Assembly (NCBI GenBank): GCA_949296785.1
Contig: CASFRQ010000219.1
Coordinates: 1-24,119, forward strand
Direction of reading: 5' to 3'
Origin: an uncultured Alphaproteobacteria bacterium
GTDB taxonomy: Bacteria > Pseudomonadota > Alphaproteobacteria > CASFRQ01 > SAAU01
Length of the DNA: 24,119 nt
Below are positions 16,393 through 23,705 of this stretch, piece by piece; position 1 is the stretch's first letter, and every line of letters starts with the position of its first letter. The notes beneath the pieces were generated by a model, which did not search any database, had not been told where the DNA came from, and was given only the letters and a program-made list of their open reading frames with translations. A program made the translations under genes and the position numbers.

Positions 16393-17361
16393 ATGTTAAC
16401 AAAATTTATATTTTCTATAATAATATTAACCTTTTGCATAACAAACGAATCTCAAACGGCAGATTTGCGGATAAACCCGGAAGCTAAATCTTTTAAATAC
16501 TCCACAACGGTTGAAAAAGAGCGCCCACAACTAGACGATGTCACCAGAGGCCTTATCGCCACTTATCAAAAAAATCCTTCAGAAACAAACAGATACGTCT
16601 TAAAAAATCAAATTGCAATAAATTATGATAAAGTTGTAGCAAGAAAAAAAGCAAAACTTGAAGAATTAAAAAGAACAGCCAGAGAGCAATCCAAAATTGA
16701 CGAAATGCAGGTCATTGTTGATGAAATGATACGCGACAGGGAAAACAGGATAAACCAGTCTTTAAGTCGGTTTACGGATCCTCGTTTAAAACCGGGAATC
16801 CGTGAAACAAACGACGGTTTTTTGCCTGTTTTGGGAGCGGCTCAAAATATTTCTATTGCATATACCCCCGTTACAAACGAAGAATACGCAAAATTTGTAC
16901 AAGCGACCGGGAGAAAAGCCCCGAAACATTGGAAAAACGGCCTTATTCCTACTCAAGCAGCCAACTATCCCGTTGTTAATGTTTCTTATAATGACGCTGT
17001 TGCTTACTGCCTCTGGCTTTCAAACAATGATAACACCGCGACATACAGGCTTCCTACGGAAAAAGAATGGGAACAGGCGGCAGGACACATGCCAAAAGAT
17101 GCTGATTTCAATGCAGGAGAAAATAAAGGCTTAACCCCGGTCAACGCTTATTCCAAAACTTTGTCTGCCTCGGGAGCCATAGATATGTGGGGCAATGCCT
17201 GGGAATGGACCTCCACCTCAAGGAATAGTAATGGGAGAGCTGTAAAAGGCGGCTCCTGGGATTCGGCAAGAACCGACTGCAGAACGGAAAGCAGAAATGA
17301 AAGCCGTCATCCGGACATGACTTACGATAATGTCGGTTTTCGTATTATTCGCGAAAAATAG
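16393..17361 (+). CDS. Exported formylglycine-generating-enzyme (SUMF1)-fold protein
   Basis: The 322-residue protein begins with a signal peptide (MLTKFIFSIIILTF, probable cleavage after SQTA) and a helical Lys/Glu-rich region to about 130. The C-terminal half is an FGE-sulfatase/SUMF1 domain: YRLPTEKEWEQAA, DMWGNAWEWTS, VKGGSWDS and NVGFRI. True FGE enzymes use two cysteines in the segment after the GGSW motif. Here only one Cys is present in that segment (TDC, residue 296); the earlier position is Ser. Oxidase activity is therefore doubtful and a binding or structural role in the envelope is more likely. The start at 16393 has AAGGAAGG upstream; an earlier in-frame ATG at 16360 would bury the signal peptide. 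It is a single gene with a strong terminator downstream. Confidence 0.85.
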   Translation: MLTKFIFSIIILTFCITNESQTADLRINPEAKSFKYSTTVEKERPQLDDVTRGLIATYQKNPSETNRYVLKNQIAINYDKVVARKKAKLEELKRTAREQSKIDEMQVIVDEMIRDRENRINQSLSRFTDPRLKPGIRETNDGFLPVLGAAQNISIAYTPVTNEEYAKFVQATGRKAPKHWKNGLIPTQAANYPVVNVSYNDAVAYCLWLSNNDNTATYRLPTEKEWEQAAGHMPKDADFNAGENKGLTPVNAYSKTLSASGAIDMWGNAWEWTSTSRNSNGRAVKGGSWDSARTDCRTESRNESRHPDMTYDNVGFRIIREK

Positions 17362-17504
17362 AGGAAATATATAAATTATAAAAACTTTTAACTTTGTTGT
17401 TTTCTGCCTTTTTTAACTTTGTAATATTCCAAAGTTGGCATATTTGCACCACTCAACTTTGAATAAAAGGAAAAATAAAAAAAGACAAAAACAACGGTAA
17501 ACCT

Positions 17505-17542
17505 TAAGAGTTTTGACCGCCCGTTCAAAACTCTTATTTTTT
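17505..17542. terminator. Strong terminator between convergent genes
   Basis: A perfect 12-bp stem (17505-17516 with 17525-17536) and an 8-nt loop are followed by TTTTTT. It lies between the SUMF1-like gene and the end of the ElaA-type gene on the other strand. Confidence 0.85.
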
Positions 17543-17594
17543 GAATGCGTAACTTAAGAGAATCGGTAAATCCGTACTTGTATAAAGAGACAAT

Positions 17595-18032
17595 TTATAT
17601 TTCCCGCGTCATTTTCACATGAGGAATACCATCTTCTAAAAATTCCTCAGAACAAACCTTAAATCCTGCTCGTTCATAAAAACCTATGGCATATACCTGC
17701 GCCTCAAGGTATACTCTGTCGGCCTTCATTCTCTCGGCAACTATCCGAATACCTTCTTTTAAAAGTTCTCTGCCCAAGCCCGTTCCGCGCACTGTCGTTA
17801 AAACACGGCCTATTTGAACGGTTCCAGGTTCTCCTTTTTTATAAAAAATCCTTAAATAAGCTTTTATTCCCGTATCGGATGGACAAAAAACATGTAAGCT
17901 GTCGTAATCAATACCATCCATATCTTGGTATAAAATTTTTTGTTCTACCACAAAAATAGAAGAACGAACCTTTAGAATTTCATAAAGTTCGGTTGTTGTC
18001 AGCTCATGAAAATATTTTACTTTAAAATTCAT
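17595..18032 (-). CDS. ElaA-family GNAT N-acetyltransferase
   Basis: The 145-residue GNAT-fold protein should transfer an acetyl group from acetyl-CoA to an unknown amine. It carries the ElaA pattern: RSSIFVVEQKILYQDMDGID near the N-terminus, the acyl-CoA-binding IGRVLTTVRGTGLGRELL, and FYERAGFKVCSEEFLEDGIPHVKM at the end. The start at 18032 follows GGAGGA at about 7 nt; the longer frame to 18059 would place that site inside the gene. It diverges from the YbaK-like gene. It is cytoplasmic with no partner in view. Confidence 0.88.
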   Translation of the reverse strand: MNFKVKYFHELTTTELYEILKVRSSIFVVEQKILYQDMDGIDYDSLHVFCPSDTGIKAYLRIFYKKGEPGTVQIGRVLTTVRGTGLGRELLKEGIRIVAERMKADRVYLEAQVYAIGFYERAGFKVCSEEFLEDGIPHVKMTREI

Positions 18033-18153
18033 ATAAACTCCTCCGATTTCGCCCTTCAAATAAGATAAAAAATATCTTTTCTATTTGCCGCCGAAAATTT
18101 CCCGTGATACAGTCTTTTCCCGATAATCTCAAAATATAAGCAAAGGGAAATAA

Positions 18154-18621
18154 ATGTCTATAGATAAAGTCAGAGTTTATTTTAAACAATTCGGCATGGA
18201 AAACAGAATCCTGGAACCCGTACTTTCCAGCGCGACCGTGGAATTGGCCGCCAAAGCGTTGCAATGCGAACCGGAAAGAATTGCAAAATCCCTGGCGTTC
18301 AAAGGAGAGGAACAGCCTTTTCTCGTCATTACAGCCGGAACGAAACGGGTTGATAATAAAAAATTTAAAGAGCAGTTTAAAATCAAAGCTAAAATGTTAT
18401 CTCCGGAAGAAACAAAAGAACTCATCGGTCATGAAGTCGGCGGCGTTTGTCCTTTTGCCGTCAATCCGGGCGTTCGGGTTTATCTGGATATATCTCTTCA
18501 ACCGTTTGCAACGGTTTTTCCGGCCTGCGGCAGTTCCAACAGCGCAATAGAGCTGACCGTTCCGGAACTGGAAAAATACGCAAAATTCACAGCCTGGGTT
18601 GATGTCTGCAAACCTGATTAA
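18154..18621 (+). CDS. YbaK/EbsC-family aminoacyl-tRNA deacylase
   Basis: This 155-residue single-domain protein belongs to the YbaK/prolyl-tRNA synthetase editing-domain family, which hydrolyses mischarged aminoacyl-tRNAs. Visible family features are the N-terminal VRVYFKQFGME, the AKSLAFK strand, the conserved Lys-containing KRVDNKKFKE, GHEVGGVCPF, and the final region with ACGSSNSAIELT and WVDVCK. The GGVCPF form is that of the stand-alone EbsC-like branch. GGGAAATAA precedes the start. The stop codon touches the terminator of the opposite-strand operon. Substrate (Pro-, Cys- or another mischarged tRNA) cannot be told from sequence. Confidence 0.9.
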   Translation: MSIDKVRVYFKQFGMENRILEPVLSSATVELAAKALQCEPERIAKSLAFKGEEQPFLVITAGTKRVDNKKFKEQFKIKAKMLSPEETKELIGHEVGGVCPFAVNPGVRVYLDISLQPFATVFPACGSSNSAIELTVPELEKYAKFTAWVDVCKPD

Positions 18622-18660
18622 AAAAGCGGCCTTTTCCTTTTTTGGGAAAACAGACCGCTT
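18620..18660 (-). terminator. Terminator of the minus-strand hydrolase operon
   Basis: Read on the minus strand, aagcgg and ccgctt close a stem with a further ttttcc/ggaaaa pairing inside, followed by a T-run (TTTTT). On the plus strand no T-run follows, so it serves the hydrolase operon. Confidence 0.7.
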
Positions 18661-18695
18661 CGTTGCATACGGCACGACAGCAGTTAAACTGCCTT

Positions 18696-19760
18696 TTAAT
18701 TCAAATTTGATTTAAAGAAAGATTCCAGTTTGTCAAAAGGAATCTTATCCGTTTGGTCGTACAGGTCCACATGATTGGCGCCCGGGATAATCATCAGCTC
18801 TTTGTTGTCCCCTTTTAGTTTTTTATAAGCATCTTCACTGAAATAACGGCTGTGCGCTTTTTCTCCGTGCAGCATCAATACGGGTGTTTGGATTTCGGAA
18901 GCATACATCAGTATCGGCATATTCATAAAAGACAGAGACGAAGTCATATTCCACCCTCCGTTTGAGTTAATGGACCTTTTGTGAAATCCTCTCGGCGTCT
19001 TATAATAGGCGTAATAGTCCTGAACAAACTGAGGTTCTTCACCTGTCAGCTTATCCGGTAAACCGGCAGCTTGTGCATAAGAGCCGTTTTTAAAATCTTC
19101 CGTTCTTTGTTTATTTAATGCCTGCCTTTGCGTATAACGCTCTTTTTCACCCATGGTGTCAAAATAGCCGTTCGCATTTACCCGGCTCATGTCATACATG
19201 GTGGAAGTTACCGTTGCTTTAATGCGCGTATCATTCGCCGCCTCATTCAGCGCAAATCCGCCGAAGCCGCAAATACCGATAATCCCTATTCTCTCAGGAT
19301 CCACCTCTTCTCTATTACTTAAAAAATCAACGGCAGCGCTGAAATCTTCCGTGTTAATATCGGGGGAGGCCACATTTCTGGGCTCTCCGCCGCTTTCTCC
19401 GGTATAAGACGCATCAAAAGCCAAAGTTACAAATCCTCGTTCGGCCATCGTTTGCGCATATAAACCGGATGCTTGTTCTTTCACAGCTCCGAAAGGGCCG
19501 CTGACGGCGATCGCCGGCATTTTTTCCTCCCCTTTTTCTTTAGGAATATACAAATCACCGGTTAAAAGAATACCGTAACGATTTTTAAAAGTAACTTTTT
19601 GAACATCCACTTTATCGCTTTTCTCAAAAACTTTATCCCAAACTTCATTTGTTTTTGTCTCTGTCATCTGTTCCTCCGCCATCGTTGAAATTGAAAAAAA
19701 CATTCCCGCCACAGCCGTACAAATCAGTCCGAATGTGGAAATCCGCTTAAATTTTCTCAT
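18696..19760 (-). CDS. Exported alpha/beta hydrolase with Cys nucleophile
   Basis: The 354-residue protein has a signal peptide (basic MRKFKR, hydrophobic core, probable cut after STMA at residue 28) and an alpha/beta-hydrolase domain. The nucleophile elbow reads GICGFGG with C164 in place of Ser, as in dienelactone-hydrolase-like enzymes. The His is in PGANHVDLYD; MLHGEKAHSRYF carries the expected acidic region. The partner motif TSTMYDMSRV is typical of a family common in gut bacteria that is annotated only as alpha/beta hydrolase. It starts with an AGGAGG site and overlaps the preceding small gene by 4 nt (ATGA), so translation is coupled. It is third in an operon with a flavoprotein reductase. 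The substrate is unknown. Confidence 0.88.
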   Translation of the reverse strand: MRKFKRISTFGLICTAVAGMFFSISTMAEEQMTETKTNEVWDKVFEKSDKVDVQKVTFKNRYGILLTGDLYIPKEKGEEKMPAIAVSGPFGAVKEQASGLYAQTMAERGFVTLAFDASYTGESGGEPRNVASPDINTEDFSAAVDFLSNREEVDPERIGIIGICGFGGFALNEAANDTRIKATVTSTMYDMSRVNANGYFDTMGEKERYTQRQALNKQRTEDFKNGSYAQAAGLPDKLTGEEPQFVQDYYAYYKTPRGFHKRSINSNGGWNMTSSLSFMNMPILMYASEIQTPVLMLHGEKAHSRYFSEDAYKKLKGDNKELMIIPGANHVDLYDQTDKIPFDKLESFFKSNLN

Positions 19761-19984
19761 GCGTCCTCCTTTTTTAATGTTTGTTGAAGATAAAAAAACA
19801 AAAAATCCAAACAGTCTATTTTTCTTAAACTTTCATGATATACCTTCAGCAAAACCTCTTTATGTTCCGCCAACAGACGTAACTGTCCCCGGATATCGCC
19901 ACTATTCGCCATAAAGATAAACTTTTTAATTAAATCGTCGCCACACCCGGCATCAACCAGATTTTCATAAACAACCTTATCCAT
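19757..19984 (-). CDS. Small helical protein of the flavoprotein-hydrolase operon
   Basis: This 75-residue soluble protein is predicted to be mostly helical. It has two parts: DAGCGDDLIKKFIFMANSGD, then a Leu-rich helix (LRLLAEHKEVLLKVY) leading to KIDCLDFLFFYLQ. It has Cys at 14 and near 58. No enzyme motif is visible. The end resembles the coiled tail of MerR-type regulators, but there is no DNA-binding part. It starts 2 nt after the flavoprotein gene and overlaps the hydrolase start by 4 nt, so all three are translated as a unit; this argues that it is real. Function unknown. Confidence 0.8.
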   Translation of the reverse strand: MDKVVYENLVDAGCGDDLIKKFIFMANSGDIRGQLRLLAEHKEVLLKVYHESLRKIDCLDFLFFYLQQTLKKEDA

Positions 19985-19986
19985 TT

Positions 19987-20526
19987 TTAAACGCTTTTTC
20001 CAAGAGAATAAGCTTCTCTAAAAGCCTTCGTTCCCTTTATTTCTCCCACGTTTACAACACCCGTACCACATAGGAAGCCTTTTAAAGAGCACTGAGGAAA
20101 ACATTCAATCCATCCTTGCAATCCCTCTTTTACTCTGTTCACGCACCCTTCATCCGTATCCGCAGCGCTAGCCAACAGATAAACATCCCGAAATTGATAT
20201 GCCGCTTGAAAAAGAGGATTTGTCCTGTCCAAAAAAGTTTTCATCTGTCCGCTCATTTCATAGAAATAAACAGGCGTTGCAAAGACTAGAACATCTGCCT
20301 TTTTCATTTTTTCAACAATTACCGACGCGTCATCTTTCATAACACATTGGCAAGTTTTCTGACAGGCCAGACATCCCCGGCAAAAACTTATCTGTTTTCC
20401 GATAAGAGATACTTTCTCAACCAAATGACCAGCGGATTTCGCACCTCTGGCAAACTCACCGGCCAATAAATCCGAGTTACCGTTTTGCCGTAAAGAAGTT
20501 GATATGATTAAAACATTCTTTCCCAT
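19987..20526 (-). CDS. Fe-S flavoprotein-like NAD(P)H-dependent reductase
   Basis: The 179-residue flavodoxin-fold protein is of the NADPH-dependent FMN reductase/iron-sulfur flavoprotein group. It has the FMN phosphate loop (ISTSLRQNGNSDLL), the motif ATPVYFYEMSGQMKTFLDR, and a Cys cluster CRGCLACQKTCQC at about 49-61. That cluster resembles the compact CX2CX2CX4-7C motif of Isf proteins, so a 4Fe-4S cluster is possible. It leads a three-gene minus-strand operon and is divergent from the LysR gene, its likely regulator. The ATG at 20526 has no good ribosome binding site; a GGGAGG element sits about 17 nt upstream and serves an overlapping 11-codon frame instead. It is cytoplasmic. Confidence 0.88.
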   Translation of the reverse strand: MGKNVLIISTSLRQNGNSDLLAGEFARGAKSAGHLVEKVSLIGKQISFCRGCLACQKTCQCVMKDDASVIVEKMKKADVLVFATPVYFYEMSGQMKTFLDRTNPLFQAAYQFRDVYLLASAADTDEGCVNRVKEGLQGWIECFPQCSLKGFLCGTGVVNVGEIKGTKAFREAYSLGKSV

Positions 20527-20543
20527 TTTTTATGTTCTTTCAT
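20508..20543 (-). CDS. Possible 11-residue leader peptide overlapping the flavoprotein start
   Basis: An ATG at 20543 stands directly behind GGGAGG and encodes MKEHKKWERMF. Its stop codon is inside the flavoprotein gene, in another frame, about 18 nt after that gene's start. It could couple or control translation of the reductase. It rests only on the ribosome binding site placement. Confidence 0.35.
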   Translation of the reverse strand: MKEHKKWERMF

Positions 20544-20608
20544 CCTCCCTATCTGATAAATTCAATATAAAACCTCTTTACAAAATAGCAAATACTTATA
20601 TCCTATTT

Positions 20609-20635
20609 CATATCATACCTAAAAAGCATATCATA
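20609..20635. promoter_or_regulatory. Direct repeat in the LysR/flavoprotein divergent spacer
   Basis: The 9-mer catatcata occurs at 20609-20617 and 20627-20635, 18 nt apart, between the divergent genes. Such spacing puts the copies on one DNA face and could mark a regulator site or overlapping promoter elements. Confidence 0.35.
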
Positions 20636-20651
20636 AAGAAGGTTGAGATAC

Positions 20652-21554
20652 ATGGAATTCAGAGTATTACGATATTTTTTGGCCATTGCGAGAGAGGGCT
20701 GTATGACAAAAGCTGCTTCTTTCTTACACATCACCCAACCGACATTGTCCCGCCAAATGAAAGAGTTGGAAGAAGAAATCGGCCATCCTCTTTTTATAAG
20801 AGAAAGCCATCGCCTGTCTCTGACAGCGGAGGGAATGCACCTGCGCAAACGCGCCGAAGAAATTACCGATTTAGTCGGGAAAACAAAGGAAGAGTTTTCC
20901 TCTTTTGAAAAAAAAATCGCCGGAGATGTCTATATCGGCGGAGGAGAAACCCACGGCATGACCCTTATTGCCGAAGTTGTTAAAGAAGTCAGACAGGCCT
21001 ATCCTCTCATCCGTTGTCATCTGCACAGCGGCAACGCCGAAACCGTAACGGAAAGGCTGGATAAGGGGTTATTGGATTTCGGCCTGTTAATTCAACCGAC
21101 GGATCTGGATAAATACCACTCTTTACGCCTGCCGGAAAAGGATATCTGGGGAGTCGTCATGCCAAAGAGCAGCGACTTGGCCGGGAAAAAAGCTCTTACG
21201 AAAGAAGATTTACGCGGGAAACCTCTCATCTGTTCCCAACAGGCTTTAAGAAAAACAGCGACCGGGAACGCGTTTCAAGATTGGTTCGGGGAAGATTTTG
21301 AAAATCTGGATATTGCTGCTACATACAATCTTGTCTTTAACGCCGCTCGCCTTGCCGAACAGGGTATCGGCTATCTTTTGACATTGGATAAACTGGTAGA
21401 TACAAAAAACAGCTCTCTTTGTTTCAGGCCTCTCTGTCCGGTTTTAGAATCGGGATTGGATATTGTTTGGAAAAAATATCAGATATTCTCTCCCGCTGCC
21501 CAGATTTTCCTGAAAACATTGAAAGACAAGTTTCCTTCTTCCTCCCAACCGTAA
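20652..21554 (+). CDS. LysR-family transcriptional regulator
   Basis: The 300-residue protein has the N-terminal winged helix-turn-helix (residues 1-60; GCMTKAASFLHITQPTLSRQMKELEEEIG) and a LysR effector-binding domain from about 90 (GDVYIGGGETHGM) to the end. The start is ATG 20652, with AAGAAGG upstream, not the TTG nine bases earlier. It stands between two related flavoprotein genes: the minus-strand operon on its left, reading away from it, and a plus-strand copy on its right. By the usual LysR pattern it should control the divergent operon and possibly the downstream gene. The inducer is unknown. Confidence 0.93.
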   Translation: MEFRVLRYFLAIAREGCMTKAASFLHITQPTLSRQMKELEEEIGHPLFIRESHRLSLTAEGMHLRKRAEEITDLVGKTKEEFSSFEKKIAGDVYIGGGETHGMTLIAEVVKEVRQAYPLIRCHLHSGNAETVTERLDKGLLDFGLLIQPTDLDKYHSLRLPEKDIWGVVMPKSSDLAGKKALTKEDLRGKPLICSQQALRKTATGNAFQDWFGEDFENLDIAATYNLVFNAARLAEQGIGYLLTLDKLVDTKNSSLCFRPLCPVLESGLDIVWKKYQIFSPAAQIFLKTLKDKFPSSSQP

Positions 21555-21705
21555 AAATATTTCTTAAAGAAAAAGCCTCTTAAGCCGATTGGTAACGATT
21601 GAAGAAATCAACCTGTTTTTGAAAAAAATGTTTACCGTCGGATAAACCTGCTGATGAAAAAACTGTACAGCAACTTTTCCTCTTTTCTATATCGGAATTT
21701 TTAAT

Positions 21706-21734
21706 TTGATAAGAAAAAAGGATTTTGTTAACAT
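21706..21734 (+). promoter_or_regulatory. Sigma-70-like promoter of the second flavoprotein gene
   Basis: TTGATA (21706-21711) and TAACAT (21729-21734) are separated by 17 nt, about 34 nt before the start. A second ttaacat follows at 21742-21748, so a repeated regulator site is also possible. A separate promoter means this gene need not depend on read-through from the LysR gene. Confidence 0.5.
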
Positions 21735-21767
21735 CCTCTTATTAACATAAAAGAGGAGAATAAAACC

Positions 21768-22313
21768 ATGAAAATAGTCGTTTTAACGGGAAGTGCCCAC
21801 CGTAACGGAACATCCGCCTGCCTGGCCGATGAATTCACCAGAGGAGCAAAAGAAGCCGGGCATGAAGTTTTTCGTTTTGACTGTGCTTTTGAAAAAGTTC
21901 ATCCCTGTACCGGATGTGATTCCTGCCGACGGGCAGGCGGCGACGGAAAATGCATTTTTGACGACTCCATGACAAAATTGAATCTAGCTCTTTTGGAGGC
22001 GGACATGATTGTCTTTGCTACACCCGTTTATTACTTCGGCATGACAGCTCAGTTAAAAGCCGTTATTGACCGTTTTTATGCCAATAATGAAGAAATCATG
22101 GCCTTTGGTAAAAAAGCCGTTCTTTTGGCCAGCGCTGCAGACGACGAACCTTCAACCATTACGCCTTTGGTGGAACACTACCGAGCCCTTTGTCGTTATC
22201 TGCGCTTTGAGGAAAAAGGCATGGTTCTGGCATTAGGATGCGCCGATCGGGAGGATTTGGACGCTTCCGATTTTCCGTACAGCGCTTATCTGCTGGGGCA
22301 ATCTCTCGTCTGA
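21768..22313 (+). CDS. Second Fe-S flavoprotein-like NAD(P)H-dependent reductase
   Basis: The 181-residue flavodoxin-fold reductase is related to the one at 19987-20526. It has LTGSAHRNGTSACLADEF (FMN phosphate loop), ATPVYYFGMTAQLKAVIDR and LLASAADDE, which matches LLASAADTDE in the paralogue. Its Cys cluster is CTGCDSC followed by KC nine residues on, close to the Isf CX2CX2CX4-7C pattern, so a 4Fe-4S centre is plausible. GAGGAG precedes the start at good distance, with its own promoter fit. It is probably cytoplasmic and transfers electrons from NAD(P)H to an unknown acceptor. The GNAT gene begins 43 nt after its stop codon. Confidence 0.9.
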   Translation: MKIVVLTGSAHRNGTSACLADEFTRGAKEAGHEVFRFDCAFEKVHPCTGCDSCRRAGGDGKCIFDDSMTKLNLALLEADMIVFATPVYYFGMTAQLKAVIDRFYANNEEIMAFGKKAVLLASAADDEPSTITPLVEHYRALCRYLRFEEKGMVLALGCADREDLDASDFPYSAYLLGQSLV

Positions 22314-22356
22314 CGCCTTTTTCTAATTTTTTCTTCCGACTTAAGGAATAAAAGAA

Positions 22357-22779
22357 ATGATAAGGTCTCTGGCTGACAAAGATTTGGATGAAGTCATGGA
22401 GATATGGTTGTCCGGTAATCTTCAGGCACATCCATTCATTCCCGCCTCTTACTGGAAAGGGAAAGAAGCGTTGGTTCGTCGGCTCCTCCTTGATGCCGAA
22501 GTGTATGTATTTCTTGAAAACAAACGAGTCGCGGGTTTTATCGGCTTATCCGGAAAAGGGTATATAGAAGGATTGTTTGTTCATGCCGACTATCGGCGCA
22601 AAGGTATCGGCAAGGCTTTGTTAGATTTTTGTTTTAAACGGTTTTCAGAGCTTTCCTTGTCTGTCTACAAGGAAAATAAAACCGCTTTGCATTTTTATCT
22701 TCAAAACGGATTCTCTGTTCAAAGAAAGCAAATAAATCCAGAAACGGGAGCCGAAGAATTCTTTCTTCACCGCTGCTAA
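22357..22779 (+). CDS. GNAT-family N-acetyltransferase (YiaC/YjaB type)
   Basis: The 140-residue GNAT-fold protein has HPFIPASYW near 25-33, the acetyl-CoA-binding GLFVHADYRRKGIGKALLDF, and SVYKENKTALHFYLQNGF, the usual final strand-helix. This pattern fits small YiaC/YjaB-like acetyltransferases acting on proteins or small amines. AAGGAA lies upstream of the ATG. It is probably co-transcribed with the flavoprotein gene 43 nt upstream. The substrate is unknown. Confidence 0.88.
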   Translation: MIRSLADKDLDEVMEIWLSGNLQAHPFIPASYWKGKEALVRRLLLDAEVYVFLENKRVAGFIGLSGKGYIEGLFVHADYRRKGIGKALLDFCFKRFSELSLSVYKENKTALHFYLQNGFSVQRKQINPETGAEEFFLHRC

Positions 22780-23107
22780 AAAATACCGTCCTGAAAAACT
22801 AAGAGTATCGGTAACATCATAATACCGGTTTTATACAGTCCTTTTTTTCTACTTTTTCCACTTTATTTTAAAGGAACGAAGGCCTCTCACAGACTCAATC
22901 TATCAGGTCATGGTAAAATCCGTTATATTGGCATAAGATGTAAATTTGCCCCGAACTGGTCCTGAAAGAAGCCATTTTGATTATCCGCCGTCGGAATTAT
23001 GAAAAAAAGCTTCAATCCACTTTACAGGGTTAAAAACATCCCTCAGCGTTTTCTTCGGCATCAAGCTTTCCATTTTTCAGACCGATTGCCCCGAAAGAGG
23101 AGTTTTA
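22780..23107. other. Gene-free spacer with a possible decayed VOC-family remnant
   Basis: No intact gene is present. On the minus strand, 22930-23095 reads in broken frames as short segments. One of them, ending QNGFFQDQFGANLHLM, resembles the C-terminal strand of PhnB/glyoxalase-like VOC proteins (usually DxFG.xW). Stops and frame changes interrupt it. The assignment rests on one short match. Confidence 0.3.
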
Positions 23108-23221
23108 ATGATAAAATTTCTTTTTTTAGCCTCAAGCCCTAAAGAATTGCTATATACAAAGATGCAATTTTATATAAAAAATAAAAAAAGAGCCTTTAAC
23201 AGACTCTTTTTTCATATTTAA
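23108..23221 (+). CDS. Possible 37-residue small protein
   Basis: ATG 23108 follows AGAGGAG at 5 nt, an unusually good site. The product begins MIKFLFLASSPKELL and ends in basic and aromatic residues. Its last codons run through a hairpin that looks like a terminator (23184-23212), which argues against a real gene or suggests decay. Confidence 0.3.
   Translation: MIKFLFLASSPKELLYTKMQFYIKNKKRAFNRLFFHI
23184..23212. terminator. Bidirectional terminator
   Basis: A 9-bp stem (aaaaaagag with ctctttttt) closes an 11-nt loop, giving a T-run on either strand. It can end plus-strand transcripts from the GNAT side and minus-strand transcripts of the pilin pair. Confidence 0.7.
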
Positions 23222-23315
23222 GGCGGAAAAACGGCAAAACCATTTATAAATCCCACTATAAAGCAACTTAAGATAAAGAAATTATAACCAGCCGCCGTTT
23301 TTCCATAAGCCTTTT

Positions 23316-23666
23316 TCAAGCCCCATCGGTCAAGGTATCCGAAAATTCGGTTCCCAAGGTTTTAATATTCGTATTCGTTGCGTAGGTAATAATCGCGCCC
23401 GCAACGGCAACGATGACCAGACCGATGGCTAAGGAGGCAAACCATTTCCAGTTGACTTTACCGAAAATAGCGCCGACCGCCAGTCCGACCAGACCGAATC
23501 CGCCGACAACGAAAATCACCGTCCGCGTGTTCATAAAGGCGTCTACCAACTTTTTAACAACCGTCAGGAACGGTCCTTGAGGCGTTCCGTTCTGGGCGAA
23601 TGCCGTTCCGGTTATCAGCGCAAACACAGTAACAAAACATAAAGTTTTTAACAGCTTGTAAAACAT
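23316..23666 (-). CDS. VirB2/TrbC-like pilin subunit, copy 1
   Basis: The 116-residue protein has a signal peptide (cut probably after TAFA, residue 24), a short polar stretch and two hydrophobic helices joined by a polar loop (FGKVNWKW). This is the layout of VirB2/TrbC major pilins of type IV secretion systems. It ends DTLTDGA. GAGGAAG precedes the start. It follows the second pilin gene by 39 nt on the same strand and shares with it 48 identical consecutive residues. No other secretion-system gene is in the window, so its system (if any) is outside or absent. A long-spaced inverted repeat and a terminator follow. Confidence 0.85.
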   Translation of the reverse strand: MFYKLLKTLCFVTVFALITGTAFAQNGTPQGPFLTVVKKLVDAFMNTRTVIFVVGGFGLVGLAVGAIFGKVNWKWFASLAIGLVIVAVAGAIITYATNTNIKTLGTEFSDTLTDGA

Positions 23667-23705
23667 TTTCTTCCTCTAAAAACTTTTTTGTTATAAATAA
23701 AGTTA

